Positions 55,566-64,000 of a stretch of 64,000 bases of DNA are shown in pieces. The position numbers and the translations under genes were made by a program. The notes beneath the pieces are model-generated. The model searched no databases and was not told the origin of the DNA. It saw only the letters and a list, made by a program, of their open reading frames with translations. Position 1 is the first letter of the stretch; each line of letters begins with the position of its first letter. This stretch comes from Achromobacter xylosoxidans (GTDB lineage Bacteria; Pseudomonadota; Gammaproteobacteria; Burkholderiales; Burkholderiaceae_B). The stretch covers positions 3,224,001 to 3,288,000 of the forward strand of contig NZ_LN831029.1 in assembly GCF_001457475.1 (NCBI RefSeq), read 5' to 3'.

Positions 55566-57149
55566 TCAGCGCGCCACGCGGTAGCCGGCGGCGTCGCGGT
55601 CCCAGGTGTCATCCGTCACGCCCTCATCGCGCAACCGGAACTTGCGGACCTTGCCGTTCTCGGTGCGCGGCAGGTCGTCCAGCACGCGCAGATAGCGCGG
55701 CACGGCGAAATACGGCATGCGCGGCTGGCAGAAGTCCAGCAATGCTGCGGGCGTGAGCGCGCAGCCCGGCTTGCACACCAGCGCCGCCATGACCTCGTCC
55801 TCGGCCAGTTCCGAGCGCACCGCGTAGACCGCCGCCACCGCCACCGACGGATGCGCCAGCAGCACCTGCTCGACCTCGTACGACGAGATGTTCTCGCCGC
55901 GCCGGCGGATCGCGTCCTTCATGCGGTCCAGGAAACGGAAATAACCATCGGCGTCGCGCACCACGCGGTCGCCGGTGTGGAACCACAGGTTGCGCCAGGC
56001 CTCGACCGTCTTGTCGGCCATGCCGAAATAGCCGGTGGCGATGGCGAACGGCGGACGCGCGCGCAGCAGCAGTTCGCCGGCCTGGCCATCGGGCAGCGGC
56101 GCGTCGTGCTCATCGGCCACGATGGCCTCGAACTCGGGCGCCACGCGCCCCATGGTGCCGGGACGCTGCTCGGCCAGCGTGCCGCCCAGCGCGAAATTGG
56201 TCTCGGTGGAGCCATAGCCTTCCAGCAGCGCGATGCCGGTGCGGCCCGTGAAGGTGGCATGGAAGCGTTCCGGCACGCCTGGCGCCAGCGCGATGCGGGC
56301 GCGGTGGCCGCTTTCGGCGGCGGACGGTTCGCGTGCCAGCAGCATCGGCACCATGGCGCCCAGCAGATAGGTCACGGTCGCGCCGGTGGCCGCCAGCCGC
56401 TCGAAATAACGGCTGACCGAGAAGCGCTCGTCGCAGACGATGGCGGCGCCCGTCGCCAGCGCCTGGAAGCAGGCGTTGAGCGCGTTGGTGTGGAACAGCG
56501 GCAGGCTGGTGTAGAGCACGTCGTCGACGTCGATCCCGAGGTTACGGGCGGCGATGACGCCCCACCAATGGAACTGGGCATGCGGGCAGCACACGCCTTT
56601 GGACAGGCCCGACGTGCCGGACGTGTAGAGGATCGCCAGCGTGTCGCCTGGCCCCAGTTCGGCCGCCGGGATGGGCGCGTCGGGCAACGGCGGCACGGGG
56701 GTGGCGGGCGCCGGCAGGCCGGCGTCGGCGCCGGCTTCTCTGGGCGGGACGTCGTCCAGCAGCCAGATGCGCCGCAACGCCAGGCCCGCCGCGTCCAGCC
56801 CGGCCAGCGCCGGACAGGAGGCCGTGTCTGCCACCAGCAGCACACAGCCGCTGTTGGCCAGGATGTGCTGCAACTGCATGCCGCGCGACGCGGTGTTGAT
56901 GGGCACGACCACCGCGCCCAGCCAGCCGCAGCCCAGCACCACCGACAGGAACTCGATGCGGTTGCCCGCCATCAGCCCGACGCGGTCGCCGCGCGCCACT
57001 CCGGCCGCGGCCAGCAGCGCTGCCCAGCGCGCGGCGTGCTGCGGCGCCTCGGCATAGCTCAACGCCCCACCCGGCGCCTGGACCCATGGACGCCGGCCCT
57101 GGCGGGCGGCCTGGTCGCGCAACAGCGACGGCAATGTCAACGCTTGCAT
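55566..57149 (-). CDS. Acyl-CoA synthetase / AMP-dependent carboxylate-CoA ligase
   Basis: The 527-aa ligase has the AMP-binding P-loop AILYTSGTSGLSKGVCCPHAQ, ALLEGYGSTETNFA, the adenylate motif LWFHTGDRVVRDADGYFRFLDRMKDAIRRRGENISSYEVE and the C-terminal TENGKVRKFRLRDEG with the catalytic lysine. It resembles crotonobetaine/carnitine-CoA ligases and related enzymes. First gene of the leftward operon with transporter, thiolase and DUF35 protein; the divergent LysR gene is the likely regulator. Confidence 0.92.
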   Translation of the reverse strand: MQALTLPSLLRDQAARQGRRPWVQAPGGALSYAEAPQHAARWAALLAAAGVARGDRVGLMAGNRIEFLSVVLGCGWLGAVVVPINTASRGMQLQHILANSGCVLLVADTASCPALAGLDAAGLALRRIWLLDDVPPREAGADAGLPAPATPVPPLPDAPIPAAELGPGDTLAILYTSGTSGLSKGVCCPHAQFHWWGVIAARNLGIDVDDVLYTSLPLFHTNALNACFQALATGAAIVCDERFSVSRYFERLAATGATVTYLLGAMVPMLLAREPSAAESGHRARIALAPGVPERFHATFTGRTGIALLEGYGSTETNFALGGTLAEQRPGTMGRVAPEFEAIVADEHDAPLPDGQAGELLLRARPPFAIATGYFGMADKTVEAWRNLWFHTGDRVVRDADGYFRFLDRMKDAIRRRGENISSYEVEQVLLAHPSVAVAAVYAVRSELAEDEVMAALVCKPGCALTPAALLDFCQPRMPYFAVPRYLRVLDDLPRTENGKVRKFRLRDEGVTDDTWDRDAAGYRVAR

Positions 57150-57232
57150 GGCGTGCTTTTCCCCTTGTTGTCGGCGGCCGGCGGTCGGTGCCGCGGCTCG
57201 TGAAAATTAGTCTAGGAATCAACTATTTATGT

Positions 57233-57270
57233 GTCAAATTTATGGGTATTATTCATTGCATAAGGTTGAC
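57233..57270. promoter_or_regulatory. Operator-like dyad between ligase operon and LysR gene
   Basis: Arms at 57233-57243 and 57260-57270 are inverted copies (9 of 11 positions), 16 nt apart, in an AT-rich stretch 18 nt before the LysR start. It is a good candidate for the LysR regulator binding site governing both promoters. Confidence 0.5.
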
Positions 57271-57287
57271 TGATAACAAGGGCGGGC

Positions 57288-58211
57288 ATGGACTTCGACT
57301 TGAATCTCATGCGGGTTTTCCTGACCGTGATGCACGAACGCAGCGTCACGCGCGCGGCCCAGCGCCTGCAGCTGACGCAGCCCGCGGTCAGTTATGCCCT
57401 GGCGCGGCTGCGCGAGAAATTCGACGATCCGCTGTTCGTGCGCACGCCCGCCGGCATGCGGCCCACGCCGGTGGCCTTCGCCCTGGCAGATCCGATCGAA
57501 CGCGGCATGCACAGCTTTGCCGAGGCCATCAGCCTGCGGCAGCATTTCGAGCCTGGCAGCAGCACGCGGCGCTTTCGTCTGTCGATGTCGGACATCGGCG
57601 AAATGGTGTTCCTGCCCAGTCTGATGGAGCGCGTGCACGCCCTGGCGCCGCGCCTGCAGGTCGAGGTGGTGGAGGTGCCGCTGGAACAACTGCCGCAGGC
57701 GCTCAAGGACGGCGAAATCGACCTGGCCATCGGCAACCTTGCCGGCCTGGGCCGCCACACGCGCCATGCCGACCTGTTCAGCGAGCGCTACGCCTGCATG
57801 GGCCGTCGCGGCCATCCCGTGCTGGCGGCCGGCCTGACCCGCGGCCAGTTCAAGCGCCTGGACCACATCCTGGTGGCCTCGCGCGCCAGCGCCCATCGCC
57901 TGCTGGACGACGTGCTCGGGGAGGCCGGGCTGCACCGCCAGCCCTACCTGACACTGCCGCATTTCTCGGCCGCCGCCGAAATCGTGCGGCGCACCGACCT
58001 GACGGTCACGCTGCCGCATCGCGCGGCGGTATGGTTCAACCGCGACGGCGCCTTCGAGATCCGGCCGCTGCCGCTGGCGCTGCCGCCCCTGAGCGTCACC
58101 GTGCACTGGCACGCGCGCTTCGAAAGCGACCCCGGCACGCGCTGGCTGCGCACTCTGGTGGTGCAGACCCTGGCGGATCCGGCCGGCGACGCCCCGCCTG
58201 CCACTATTTGA
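57288..58211 (+). CDS. LysR-family transcriptional regulator
   Basis: The 307-aa protein has an N-terminal LysR helix-turn-helix (FDLNLMRVFLTVMHERSVTRAAQRLQLTQPAVSYALARLREKFDDPLFVRTPAGMRPT), then a periplasmic-binding-like effector domain (RFRLSMSDIGEMVFLPSLMERV, KDGEIDLAIGNLAGL). The NodD/DSF-type opening VFLTVM.ERSVTRAAQRL fits regulators of aromatic or fatty acid use. Divergent from the acyl-CoA ligase operon, which it probably controls. Confidence 0.94.
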   Translation: MDFDLNLMRVFLTVMHERSVTRAAQRLQLTQPAVSYALARLREKFDDPLFVRTPAGMRPTPVAFALADPIERGMHSFAEAISLRQHFEPGSSTRRFRLSMSDIGEMVFLPSLMERVHALAPRLQVEVVEVPLEQLPQALKDGEIDLAIGNLAGLGRHTRHADLFSERYACMGRRGHPVLAAGLTRGQFKRLDHILVASRASAHRLLDDVLGEAGLHRQPYLTLPHFSAAAEIVRRTDLTVTLPHRAAVWFNRDGAFEIRPLPLALPPLSVTVHWHARFESDPGTRWLRTLVVQTLADPAGDAPPATI

Positions 58212-58307
58212 CCGATCAACGCAACAGACTCGCGCAGGCATCACGGTTTATCTGACCGAATGGCGCAACTAGACTGCCGTCATTCCCTCTCTTTCCAGGA
58301 AACCGCC

Positions 58308-59189
58308 ATGTCTCCCCTGCCCACCCTGCGCCGCCTGCTGCCCGCCCTGGCGCTGGCCCTGTCCACTCCCGGCCTGGCCGCCGCCACCGAACTGACCCTC
58401 ACGCCCTACAACCCCGGCAACGACGCCATCTTCCAGGTTTCGTCCGTGCTCGTCAGCGGCCAACGCGAGGCAATCCTGATCGATGCCCAGTTCGGCAAGT
58501 CGCAGGCCGAACAGTTGGTGGCGCTGGTGCGCGCCAGCGGCAAGACGCTGACCACCATCTACATCAGCCACGGCGACCCGGACTTCTACTTCGGGCTCGA
58601 CACCGTCCTGGCGGCGTTTCCGCGGGCCAAGGTCGTGGCCACCGCCCCCACCGTGCGCCATATCCGCGACACCGTGGACGCCAAGCTGGCGTTCTGGGGC
58701 CCGAAGCTGGGCGCCGACGCGCCGCGCAAGGCGGTCATTCCGCAAGTGTTGGAAGGCGACACCCTGACGCTGGAAGGCGAAACGCTGCGGATCACCGGGC
58801 TGGACGGCCCGCAGCCCGACCGCAGCTTCGTCTGGATCCCGTCGCGCAAGGCGGTGGTGGGCGGCGTCGTGGTGTTCGGCAACCTGCACGTGTGGACCGC
58901 CGACACGCAGACGCCGCAATCGCGCGCCGATTGGCTGGCAACGCTGGCCCGCATCGAGGGCCTCAAGCCCACCACCGTGGTGCCGGGCCATTACGCTCCC
59001 GGCGCGCCGTTGACGCTGGATTCGGTGCATTACACCCAGGGCTACCTGCGCGCCTTCGAGGCCGAAGCGGCCCAGGCCAAGGACGGCGCCGCGCTGATCC
59101 AGGCGATGCGCGCGCGCTACCCGCAAGCCGGCGCCGCCGCTTCGCTGGAGATCAGCGCCAAGGTGGCCAAGGGCGAAATGAAGTGGTGA
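58308..59189 (+). CDS. Exported metallo-beta-lactamase-fold protein with altered metal motif
   Basis: The 293-aa precursor has a signal peptide ending near GLAAA-TELT (residue 26). The rest has the MBL fold: VSSVLVSGQREAILIDAQFGKSQAEQL, TIYISHGDPDFYFGLD, VVFGNLHVWTAD and VVPGHYAPG. In place of the usual HxHxDH, residues 88-93 read HGDPDF, so the second and fourth-position histidines are lost while His88 and Asp92 remain. It may bind one metal or none in the usual way. AGGAAA lies before the chosen ATG. Function unknown. Confidence 0.85.
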   Translation: MSPLPTLRRLLPALALALSTPGLAAATELTLTPYNPGNDAIFQVSSVLVSGQREAILIDAQFGKSQAEQLVALVRASGKTLTTIYISHGDPDFYFGLDTVLAAFPRAKVVATAPTVRHIRDTVDAKLAFWGPKLGADAPRKAVIPQVLEGDTLTLEGETLRITGLDGPQPDRSFVWIPSRKAVVGGVVVFGNLHVWTADTQTPQSRADWLATLARIEGLKPTTVVPGHYAPGAPLTLDSVHYTQGYLRAFEAEAAQAKDGAALIQAMRARYPQAGAAASLEISAKVAKGEMKW

Positions 59190-59264
59190 AGCACTGAAAG
59201 GGGAAACGGCGCCGGCCGTGCTGGCCGGCCAAGAGGCGCGTCCGATGGCGCGCCCCAATTGCGT

Positions 59265-60209
59265 TCAGGCCTCGGCCGGCGCCAGCGCCTCCAGCATCAG
59301 GTCCAGGTTCTGCACCGCCGCGCCCGACGCGCCCTTGCCCAGGTTGTCGAACACGGCGCTCAGCAGCACCTGGCCATGCGCTTCATTGCCATGCACCGCC
59401 AGCCGCAGGTCGTTGGTGCCATTGAGCGCCTGCGGATCCAGATGGGTCTGCGCGGCGGCCTCCTGCGGCGCCGCCACCTGCACGTGGCGGCTGCCGTCAT
59501 AGTGCCGGGCCAGGCATTGGTGCAATTGCGCGGCCGTGACGCCGGCCGGCAGCAGGCGCAGTTGCAAGGGCACGGTCAGCACGATGCCCTGCCGGAACGC
59601 GCCGTACGACGGCACGAACACCGGCCGTTGCGACAGACCGGCGTGGCGCTCGATTTCGGGCGTGTGCTTGTGCGCCAGGCCCAATCCGTAGACCTGGAAG
59701 GCCAGCCCGCCCGTGGCGCCCGGCGCCTCGTAGGCGTCGACGCTGGCGCGCCCGCCGCCCGAATAGCCGGACACGGCGTGGATCGCCAGCGGATAGTCGG
59801 CCGGCACCAGGCCGACCCGCACCAGCGGCCGCAGCAAGGCGATGGCGCCGGTGGGATAGCAGCCCGGGTTGCTGACCCGTTTGGCTTCGGCGATGCGCCG
59901 CGCCTGCGCCGACTCCATTTCGGGGAAGCCATAGACCCAGCCGGGCGTGGTGCGATGCGCCGAGCTGGCGTCGATCACCCGCACCTCGGGGTTGGCGATG
60001 GACGCCACCGCCTGGCGCGCCGGTTCGTCGGGCAGGCACAGGATGGCGATGTCGGCGGCATTGATGGCCTCGGCGCGGCGCCGCGCATCCTTGCGGTCGG
60101 CCTCGGGCAAGGTCAGCAGGCGCAGGTCGGCGCGGCCGCGCAGCCGTTCGTGGATCTGCAGGCCGGTGGTGCCCTGGTCGCCATCGATGAATACAAGAGG
60201 ATGCGTCAT
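59265..60209 (-). CDS. argC: N-acetyl-gamma-glutamyl-phosphate reductase, type 2
   Basis: The 314-aa enzyme catalyses the third step of arginine synthesis, NADPH reduction of N-acetylglutamyl phosphate. It has the short type 2 form: [17 protein letters not shown] (nucleotide binding), [17 protein letters not shown], the nucleophile cysteine in [17 protein letters not shown], and [11 protein letters not shown] and [17 protein letters not shown] larger open frame extends upstream, but the Rossmann start fixes the ATG at 60209. It lies divergent from a LysR gene, 133 nt away. Confidence 0.95.
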   Translation of the reverse strand: MTHPLVFIDGDQGTTGLQIHERLRGRADLRLLTLPEADRKDARRRAEAINAADIAILCLPDEPARQAVASIANPEVRVIDASSAHRTTPGWVYGFPEMESAQARRIAEAKRVSNPGCYPTGAIALLRPLVRVGLVPADYPLAIHAVSGYSGGGRASVDAYEAPGATGGLAFQVYGLGLAHKHTPEIERHAGLSQRPVFVPSYGAFRQGIVLTVPLQLRLLPAGVTAAQLHQCLARHYDGSRHVQVAAPQEAAAQTHLDPQALNGTNDLRLAVHGNEAHGQVLLSAVFDNLGKGASGAAVQNLDLMLEALAPAEA

Positions 60210-60317
60210 GTGCGTGCCTTTGCGGAAGAACCGGCGCGCTGCCGGAGGATTGCGGGGATGGATGCCATCATTGCGCAATGCCAGGCATAGGAAAAGTCGA
60301 ATATCATGACGATTGAA

Positions 60318-60332
60318 TTCAGATTTCCTGAA
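60318..60332. promoter_or_regulatory. Short dyad before the second LysR gene
   Basis: TTCAG-N5-CTGAA lies 10 nt before the LysR start at 60343. It could be an autoregulatory operator; five-base arms are short, so confidence is low. Confidence 0.3.
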
Positions 60333-60342
60333 CGAGACCGCC

Positions 60343-61239
60343 ATGCGTGAAATCAACCTTGACCGCCTGCGCACCCTGGTCGCCATCGCCGACCTGGGCT
60401 CGTTCGCCGAGGCCGCGCGCGCGCTGCACCTGGCGCCGCCCACCGTCAGCCTGCACGTGGCCGACCTGGAAGCCCGCATCGGCGCGCCGCTGCTCACGCG
60501 CACCCGCGGCCAGGTACGGCCCACGCCCATCGGCGACACCCTGCTGGAACGCGCCCGCCGCCTGCTGGCCGACGCCGACCAGGCGCTCGACGACGTGCAG
60601 CGGCAGGTGCAGGGCCTGGGCGGCCGGGTGCGGCTGGGCGCGTCCACCGGCGCCATCGCCCATCTGCTGCCGCGCGCGCTGGAAACCCTGGGGCGCGAAC
60701 ATCCCGGCATCGACGTGCAGGTGGCGGTCCTGACCTCGCAGGAAACGCTGCAGCAATTGCGCGACGGCACGCTCGACGTGGGCCTGGTGGCGCTGCCGCA
60801 ACCGCCCGTGCCCGGCCTGGTGCTGCGCCCGTGGCGGCGCGATCCCATCATGGCCTTCCTGCCCGCCGCCTGGGACGCGCCGGCGCGCGTCACGCCCGCG
60901 TGGCTCGGCGAACGGCCGCTGATCCTGAACGACGCCAGCACCCGGCTGTCGCGCCAGACCGGCGAATGGTTCGCCGGCGCCGGCCTGAACCCGCGCCCGC
61001 GCATCCAGCTGAACTACAACGACGCCATCAAGAGCCTGGTGGCGGCCGGATACGGCGCGACCCTGCTGCCGCACGAAGCCACCGCGCCGCAACCCGATCC
61101 GCGCATCGTCATGCGGCCCTTGCGTCCGGCACTGTGGCGGCCGCTGGGCATCGCGCATCGCGATGGCCAGGTCGAGCGCGCCACGCAGCACGTGCTCGAT
61201 GCGTTGTGGCTGTTGCGCGCGGCCGGCGGGCACCACTGA
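60343..61239 (+). CDS. LysR-family transcriptional regulator
   Basis: The 298-aa protein starts [53 protein letters not shown], a standard LysR helix-turn-helix, followed by the effector domain ([57 protein letters not shown]). It is divergent from argC, so control of argC or autoregulation is plausible. An in-frame ATG 30 nt upstream adds no homologous residues. Confidence 0.93.
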   Translation: MREINLDRLRTLVAIADLGSFAEAARALHLAPPTVSLHVADLEARIGAPLLTRTRGQVRPTPIGDTLLERARRLLADADQALDDVQRQVQGLGGRVRLGASTGAIAHLLPRALETLGREHPGIDVQVAVLTSQETLQQLRDGTLDVGLVALPQPPVPGLVLRPWRRDPIMAFLPAAWDAPARVTPAWLGERPLILNDASTRLSRQTGEWFAGAGLNPRPRIQLNYNDAIKSLVAAGYGATLLPHEATAPQPDPRIVMRPLRPALWRPLGIAHRDGQVERATQHVLDALWLLRAAGGHH

Positions 61240-61312
61240 TCCAGCCAGTCGGGGGCGGCGGCGCGCACCGGCCTTCGCGATTCGCGCAGTGGCCGCTGGC
61301 GAGCCAGGCGCA

Positions 61313-63097
61313 TCAGGCTCCGGAAGATGGCGCCCGCCGCAGGAATGCCGCGCGCTCGCTTTCCTCGCGCAGGCGCCGGGCGCGGCTGCGGAACAGGTCC
61401 TTGCGGCCGACGATGCCCAGCACCCGGCCGGTGCCGCGCTCCAGGATCGGCACGCGGCCGGCGCCGGACAGCGCCATGCGGTCGGCGATCTGGCTGGCCA
61501 GTTCCTCGGGATAACCGTAGACCAGTTCGCGCCCTTGCAGCGCCTGCGCCAGGGTCTGCTCTTGCCGCGCCGGCTCCAGCGCCCAGGCCAGGCTGTCGGC
61601 GCGGGTCACCTCGCCCACCGCCACGCCCTCGGCATCGATGACGGGATAGCTCGTGTGCACCGGCTGCGCGGTCGTGAAATGCGCGATCGCCTGCGCCACC
61701 GTCAAGGCGTCCGGCAGGGTCTGCACCGGCGTGGTCATGACCTGGCTGGCGCGCAGCAGGTCGAATGGATCGACCCGGTATTCGCGGCTGATGTGGTGGC
61801 CGCGGCGCGCGATTTTCTCGGTCAGGATGGAACGGCGCAGCAGCAATACCGTGACGCCGTAGGCGAACACGCAGGCGGCCAGCACCGGCAGCAACGCGCC
61901 CAGGTTGCCGGTCAGCTCGACCGCGAACAGCGTGGCCGTCAGCGGCGCGCGCATGGTGCCGCCCATCATCGCTGCCATGCCCACCAGCGCCCAGAAGCCC
62001 GGCGCCGCCTGCGGCAGCCACGGCGTGGCCAACGCGCCCAGGGCGCCGCCGAAGATCAGCAAGGGCGCCAGCACCCCGCCCGAGGTGCCCGAACCCAGCG
62101 CGATCGACCAGATCGCCACTTTCACCACCAGCAGCAGCAACACCGCCTGCAGCGCCAGGTCGCCGGCCAGCAGGTGGCGGATGTTGTCATAGCCCACGCC
62201 CAGCGCGGCCGGGTCGATCAGGCCGCCGATGCCGATGGCCAGGCCGCCCAGGGCCGGCCACCACATCCAGTGCAGCGGCAGTTTCTCGAACAGGTCCTCG
62301 GCCGCGTACACCAGCGACGTCAGCACGCCCGAGCCCAGCCCCGCCAACACCCCCACGGCGGCGCACGCCAGCAAGTGCCACGGCGTGAACGACATGGCGC
62401 CGGCGTAGCTGAAGACCGGCCCGGCATCCAGCACGAAGGCGCGCGCGGCGGCGGCCACCAGCGCGGCGGTGGCCACGGGCAGGAAGCTGCGCGGCTTCCA
62501 TTCGAACAGCAGCAGCTCCACCGCCAGCAGCACCGCGGCCAGCGGCGTGGCGAAGATCGCCGTCATGCCCGCGGCCGCGCCCGCCACCAGCAGCGTCTTG
62601 CGCTCGCCATCATTCAAGTGGATGGTCTGCGCCAGCAGCGAGCCGATGGCGCCGCCGGTCATGATGATGGGCCCCTCGGCGCCGAACGGGCCGCCGGTGC
62701 CGATGGAAATGGCCGACGACACCGGCTTGAGCACCGCGACCTTGGGCGCGATGCGGCTCTTGCCTATCAGGATGGCTTCCATCGCCTCGGGAATGCCGTG
62801 GCCGCGGATCTTCTCGGATCCATAGCGGGCCATCAGGCCGATGATGAGGCAGCCGACGACGGGAATCAGCACCGACGCCGGCCCGAGCCGGCCGGTGGTG
62901 ATGGGCAGGTCGGCGAACGAAAACAGGCCGTGGTAGGCCAGGTTGGTGCACAGCGCGATCAGGCGCAGCAGGGCCCAGGCGGCGGCCACGCTGGCCAGGC
63001 CGGTCGGCACGGCCAGCGCCATCAGCAGCACGACACGTTTGTCGGTGGTGAAGTCGCCCAGCCGCAAGGCGCGGGCGGAAGAAGAAACGGGAGGCAT
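61313..63097 (-). CDS. ClC-type chloride channel/antiporter with C-terminal CBS domains
   Basis: The 594-aa protein has a ClC membrane core (RGHGIPEAMEAI as the first selectivity segment, GGPFGAEGPIIMTGGAIGSLL with the gating glutamate, GSGTSGGVLAPLLIFGGALGAL, MRAPLTATLFAVELTGN) and a C-terminal CBS pair (VMTTPVQTLPDALTVAQAIAHF, VTRADSLAW, ADRMALSGAGRVPILERGTGRVLGIVGRKDLF). The first selectivity motif reads GHGIP instead of GSGIP, so anion preference may differ. It is divergent from the MarR gene, 97 nt away. Confidence 0.92.
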   Translation of the reverse strand: MPPVSSSARALRLGDFTTDKRVVLLMALAVPTGLASVAAAWALLRLIALCTNLAYHGLFSFADLPITTGRLGPASVLIPVVGCLIIGLMARYGSEKIRGHGIPEAMEAILIGKSRIAPKVAVLKPVSSAISIGTGGPFGAEGPIIMTGGAIGSLLAQTIHLNDGERKTLLVAGAAAGMTAIFATPLAAVLLAVELLLFEWKPRSFLPVATAALVAAAARAFVLDAGPVFSYAGAMSFTPWHLLACAAVGVLAGLGSGVLTSLVYAAEDLFEKLPLHWMWWPALGGLAIGIGGLIDPAALGVGYDNIRHLLAGDLALQAVLLLLVVKVAIWSIALGSGTSGGVLAPLLIFGGALGALATPWLPQAAPGFWALVGMAAMMGGTMRAPLTATLFAVELTGNLGALLPVLAACVFAYGVTVLLLRRSILTEKIARRGHHISREYRVDPFDLLRASQVMTTPVQTLPDALTVAQAIAHFTTAQPVHTSYPVIDAEGVAVGEVTRADSLAWALEPARQEQTLAQALQGRELVYGYPEELASQIADRMALSGAGRVPILERGTGRVLGIVGRKDLFRSRARRLREESERAAFLRRAPSSGA

Positions 63098-63159
63098 GAT
63101 TCGAGGGGAAAGGGAAGAAAACGGCAAGCCGGGCGGGAGGGAGATTTGCGAAAGATCAA

Positions 63160-63180
63160 ATACATCGTATCACGACATAT
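63160..63180. promoter_or_regulatory. Candidate MarR operator between ClC and MarR genes
   Basis: A 21-bp dyad with 9-bp arms (63160-63168 and 63172-63180, 7 of 9 positions paired, core TCGT-N3-ACGA) ends 14 nt before the MarR start. Size and position fit a MarR autoregulator controlling both promoters. Confidence 0.5.
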
Positions 63181-63194
63181 ATTAGAATCGGCCC

Positions 63195-63647
63195 GTGAAA
63201 CGTTCCAAGCCCCCCGCCCTGCCCTCCGCCTCGGACTACGTACTGCTGGCCGATTTCCGCTACGCGCTGCGCAAGTTCGCCGCCTTCAGCGAAAACGCCG
63301 CCGCCGGCCTTGAACTGATGCCGCAGCAGCACCAGGCGCTGCTGGCCATCAAGGGCAGCCGCCCCGGCGCGCCTGGCCGACGCGGCCTGTACGTGGGCGA
63401 GATCGCCGAACGCCTGCTGGTGCGACCGCACACCGCCGCCGAACTGGTCAACCGGCTGGAGCGGCTCGACCTGGTCAGCCGCGAACCCGATGCCGCCGAT
63501 GGCCGCCGCGTCGAAGTGGTGCTGACCGACAAGGCCGAGCGCATCCTGGCCAGCCTGTCGGCTTCCCACCTGGAAGAATTGCGCGCCATGCGCCCGCTGC
63601 TGACACGGCTGCTGGCGCGCATCGGCGACGATCCCGCCGACCGCTGA
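63195..63647 (+). CDS. MarR-family transcriptional regulator
   Basis: The 150-aa protein has a dimerisation helix (YVLLADFRYALRKFAAFSENAAAG) and a winged helix (LMPQQHQALLAIKG, YVGEIAERLLVRPHTAAELVNRLERLDLVSREPDAADGRRVEVVLTDKAERIL) of the MarR type. It stands divergent from the ClC gene with a dyad between. The ligand is unknown. Confidence 0.93.
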   Translation: MKRSKPPALPSASDYVLLADFRYALRKFAAFSENAAAGLELMPQQHQALLAIKGSRPGAPGRRGLYVGEIAERLLVRPHTAAELVNRLERLDLVSREPDAADGRRVEVVLTDKAERILASLSASHLEELRAMRPLLTRLLARIGDDPADR

Positions 63648-63753
63648 TTCCCGCGTTTCTTATCACTTGCAGGCATAAGCTCATGCCGCCGCCCGGCGCG
63701 CCGCGTGATAAATTGTCGTCCCCCGATATATCTGGAACGGCGAGGAGAAGGTT

Positions 63754-64000
63754 TTGGGTGTGGCAATCAAGCGCTGGCTGGGTGCGTTCGCGCCAGCGCC
63801 GGTCGGCGTCAATACACGCGAGAAGCTCTATGGCGCGGTAGGCGCGCTGGTCGGGCTGTTCTGCACCGAATGGGTCGGACACCATGCGCTGGGCAGCGCC
63901 AATCCGTGGTTCATCGCACCCATGGGCGCTTCCGCCGTGCTGCTGTTCGCCGCGCCCGCCAGCCCGCTGGCCCAGCCCTGGTCGATCATGGCGGGCAATT
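63754..64000 (+). CDS. HPP-family membrane protein (5' part, cut by window end)
   Basis: The visible 82 residues include NTREKLYGAVGALVGLFCTEWVGHHALG and WFIAPMGASAVLLFAAPASPLAQPWSIMAGN. These are the first two membrane helices of HPP proteins, small membrane proteins some of which serve nitrite transport and which may end in CBS domains. AGGAG at 63743 favours the TTG at 63754 as the start; GTG at 63760 is an alternative. The 3' end lies outside the window. Confidence 0.8.
   Translation, partial: MGVAIKRWLGAFAPAPVGVNTREKLYGAVGALVGLFCTEWVGHHALGSANPWFIAPMGASAVLLFAAPASPLAQPWSIMAGN

Noticed and set aside
59211..59229. 7-bp stem-loop between the MBL-fold gene and argC
   Set aside because: Possible terminator for convergent genes, but there is no T-run and the GCCGGCC arms are common in this genome composition.

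Overview
The window reads as a chromosomal stretch of a high-GC betaproteobacterium of the Alcaligenaceae (Achromobacter/Bordetella type). The evidence is a complete alcaligin siderophore locus (alcABCDERS-fauA), a Bug-type tricarboxylate-transport binding protein, a monomeric isocitrate dehydrogenase, and dense, mostly ATGA-overlapping operons. I see no rRNA, tRNA, CRISPR array, phage or intact insertion sequence. The last gene is cut by the window edge.

Region by region. (1) 140-6821: an operon with a metal-dependent amidohydrolase, a sulfonate/taurine-type ABC importer (binding protein, two permeases, ATPase) and a flavin (LLM) monooxygenase, looking like an uptake-plus-degradation module; an operator-like dyad lies at its left end. 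(2) 7007-12003: a class I glutamine amidotransferase, an LctP-type permease, copC-copD with a small DUF2946-like membrane protein, and a ProQ/FinO RNA chaperone. (3) 12094-18580: two divergent operons for hexarate (galactarate/glucarate) use: garD, a lactonase and a Bug binding protein leftward; kdgD and a dioxovalerate-type dehydrogenase rightward. Two copies of one operator sit between them. (4) 18645-24414: a two-component system divergent from a FecBCD-type metal ABC importer that carries an azurin gene inside the operon. (5) 24411-30471: ilvA with a leader-peptide attenuator, a winged-helix regulator with a large helical C-terminal part, and monomeric isocitrate dehydrogenase. (6) 30552-32732: DedA and a FetAB-type exporter. 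(7) 33125-47854: alcaligin biosynthesis, AraC-type regulator, exporter, TonB-dependent receptor and a further FecBCD-type ABC importer, with Fur-box-like sites before alcA, alcR and fauA. (8) 47928-50267: a polar amino acid ABC transporter. (9) 50491-50650: an unexplained 160-bp imperfect palindrome. (10) 50650-59189: nitronate monooxygenase, a membrane TlpA-like thioredoxin, an acyl-CoA ligase/MFS/thiolase/DUF35 operon divergent from a LysR gene, and a variant metallo-beta-lactamase-fold protein. (11) 59265-64000: type 2 argC divergent from a LysR gene, a ClC channel divergent from a MarR gene, and the start of an HPP-family membrane protein.

The strongest leads are the azurin gene in a two-component-linked metal ABC operon, the Ile/Thr-rich leader peptide and attenuator of ilvA, the paired palindromic operators of the hexarate operons, the 21-bp-phased direct repeats upstream of the alcA Fur box, and the 160-bp palindromic element. 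All functional calls rest on reading the translated sequence and on recalled family features; no database search was run.
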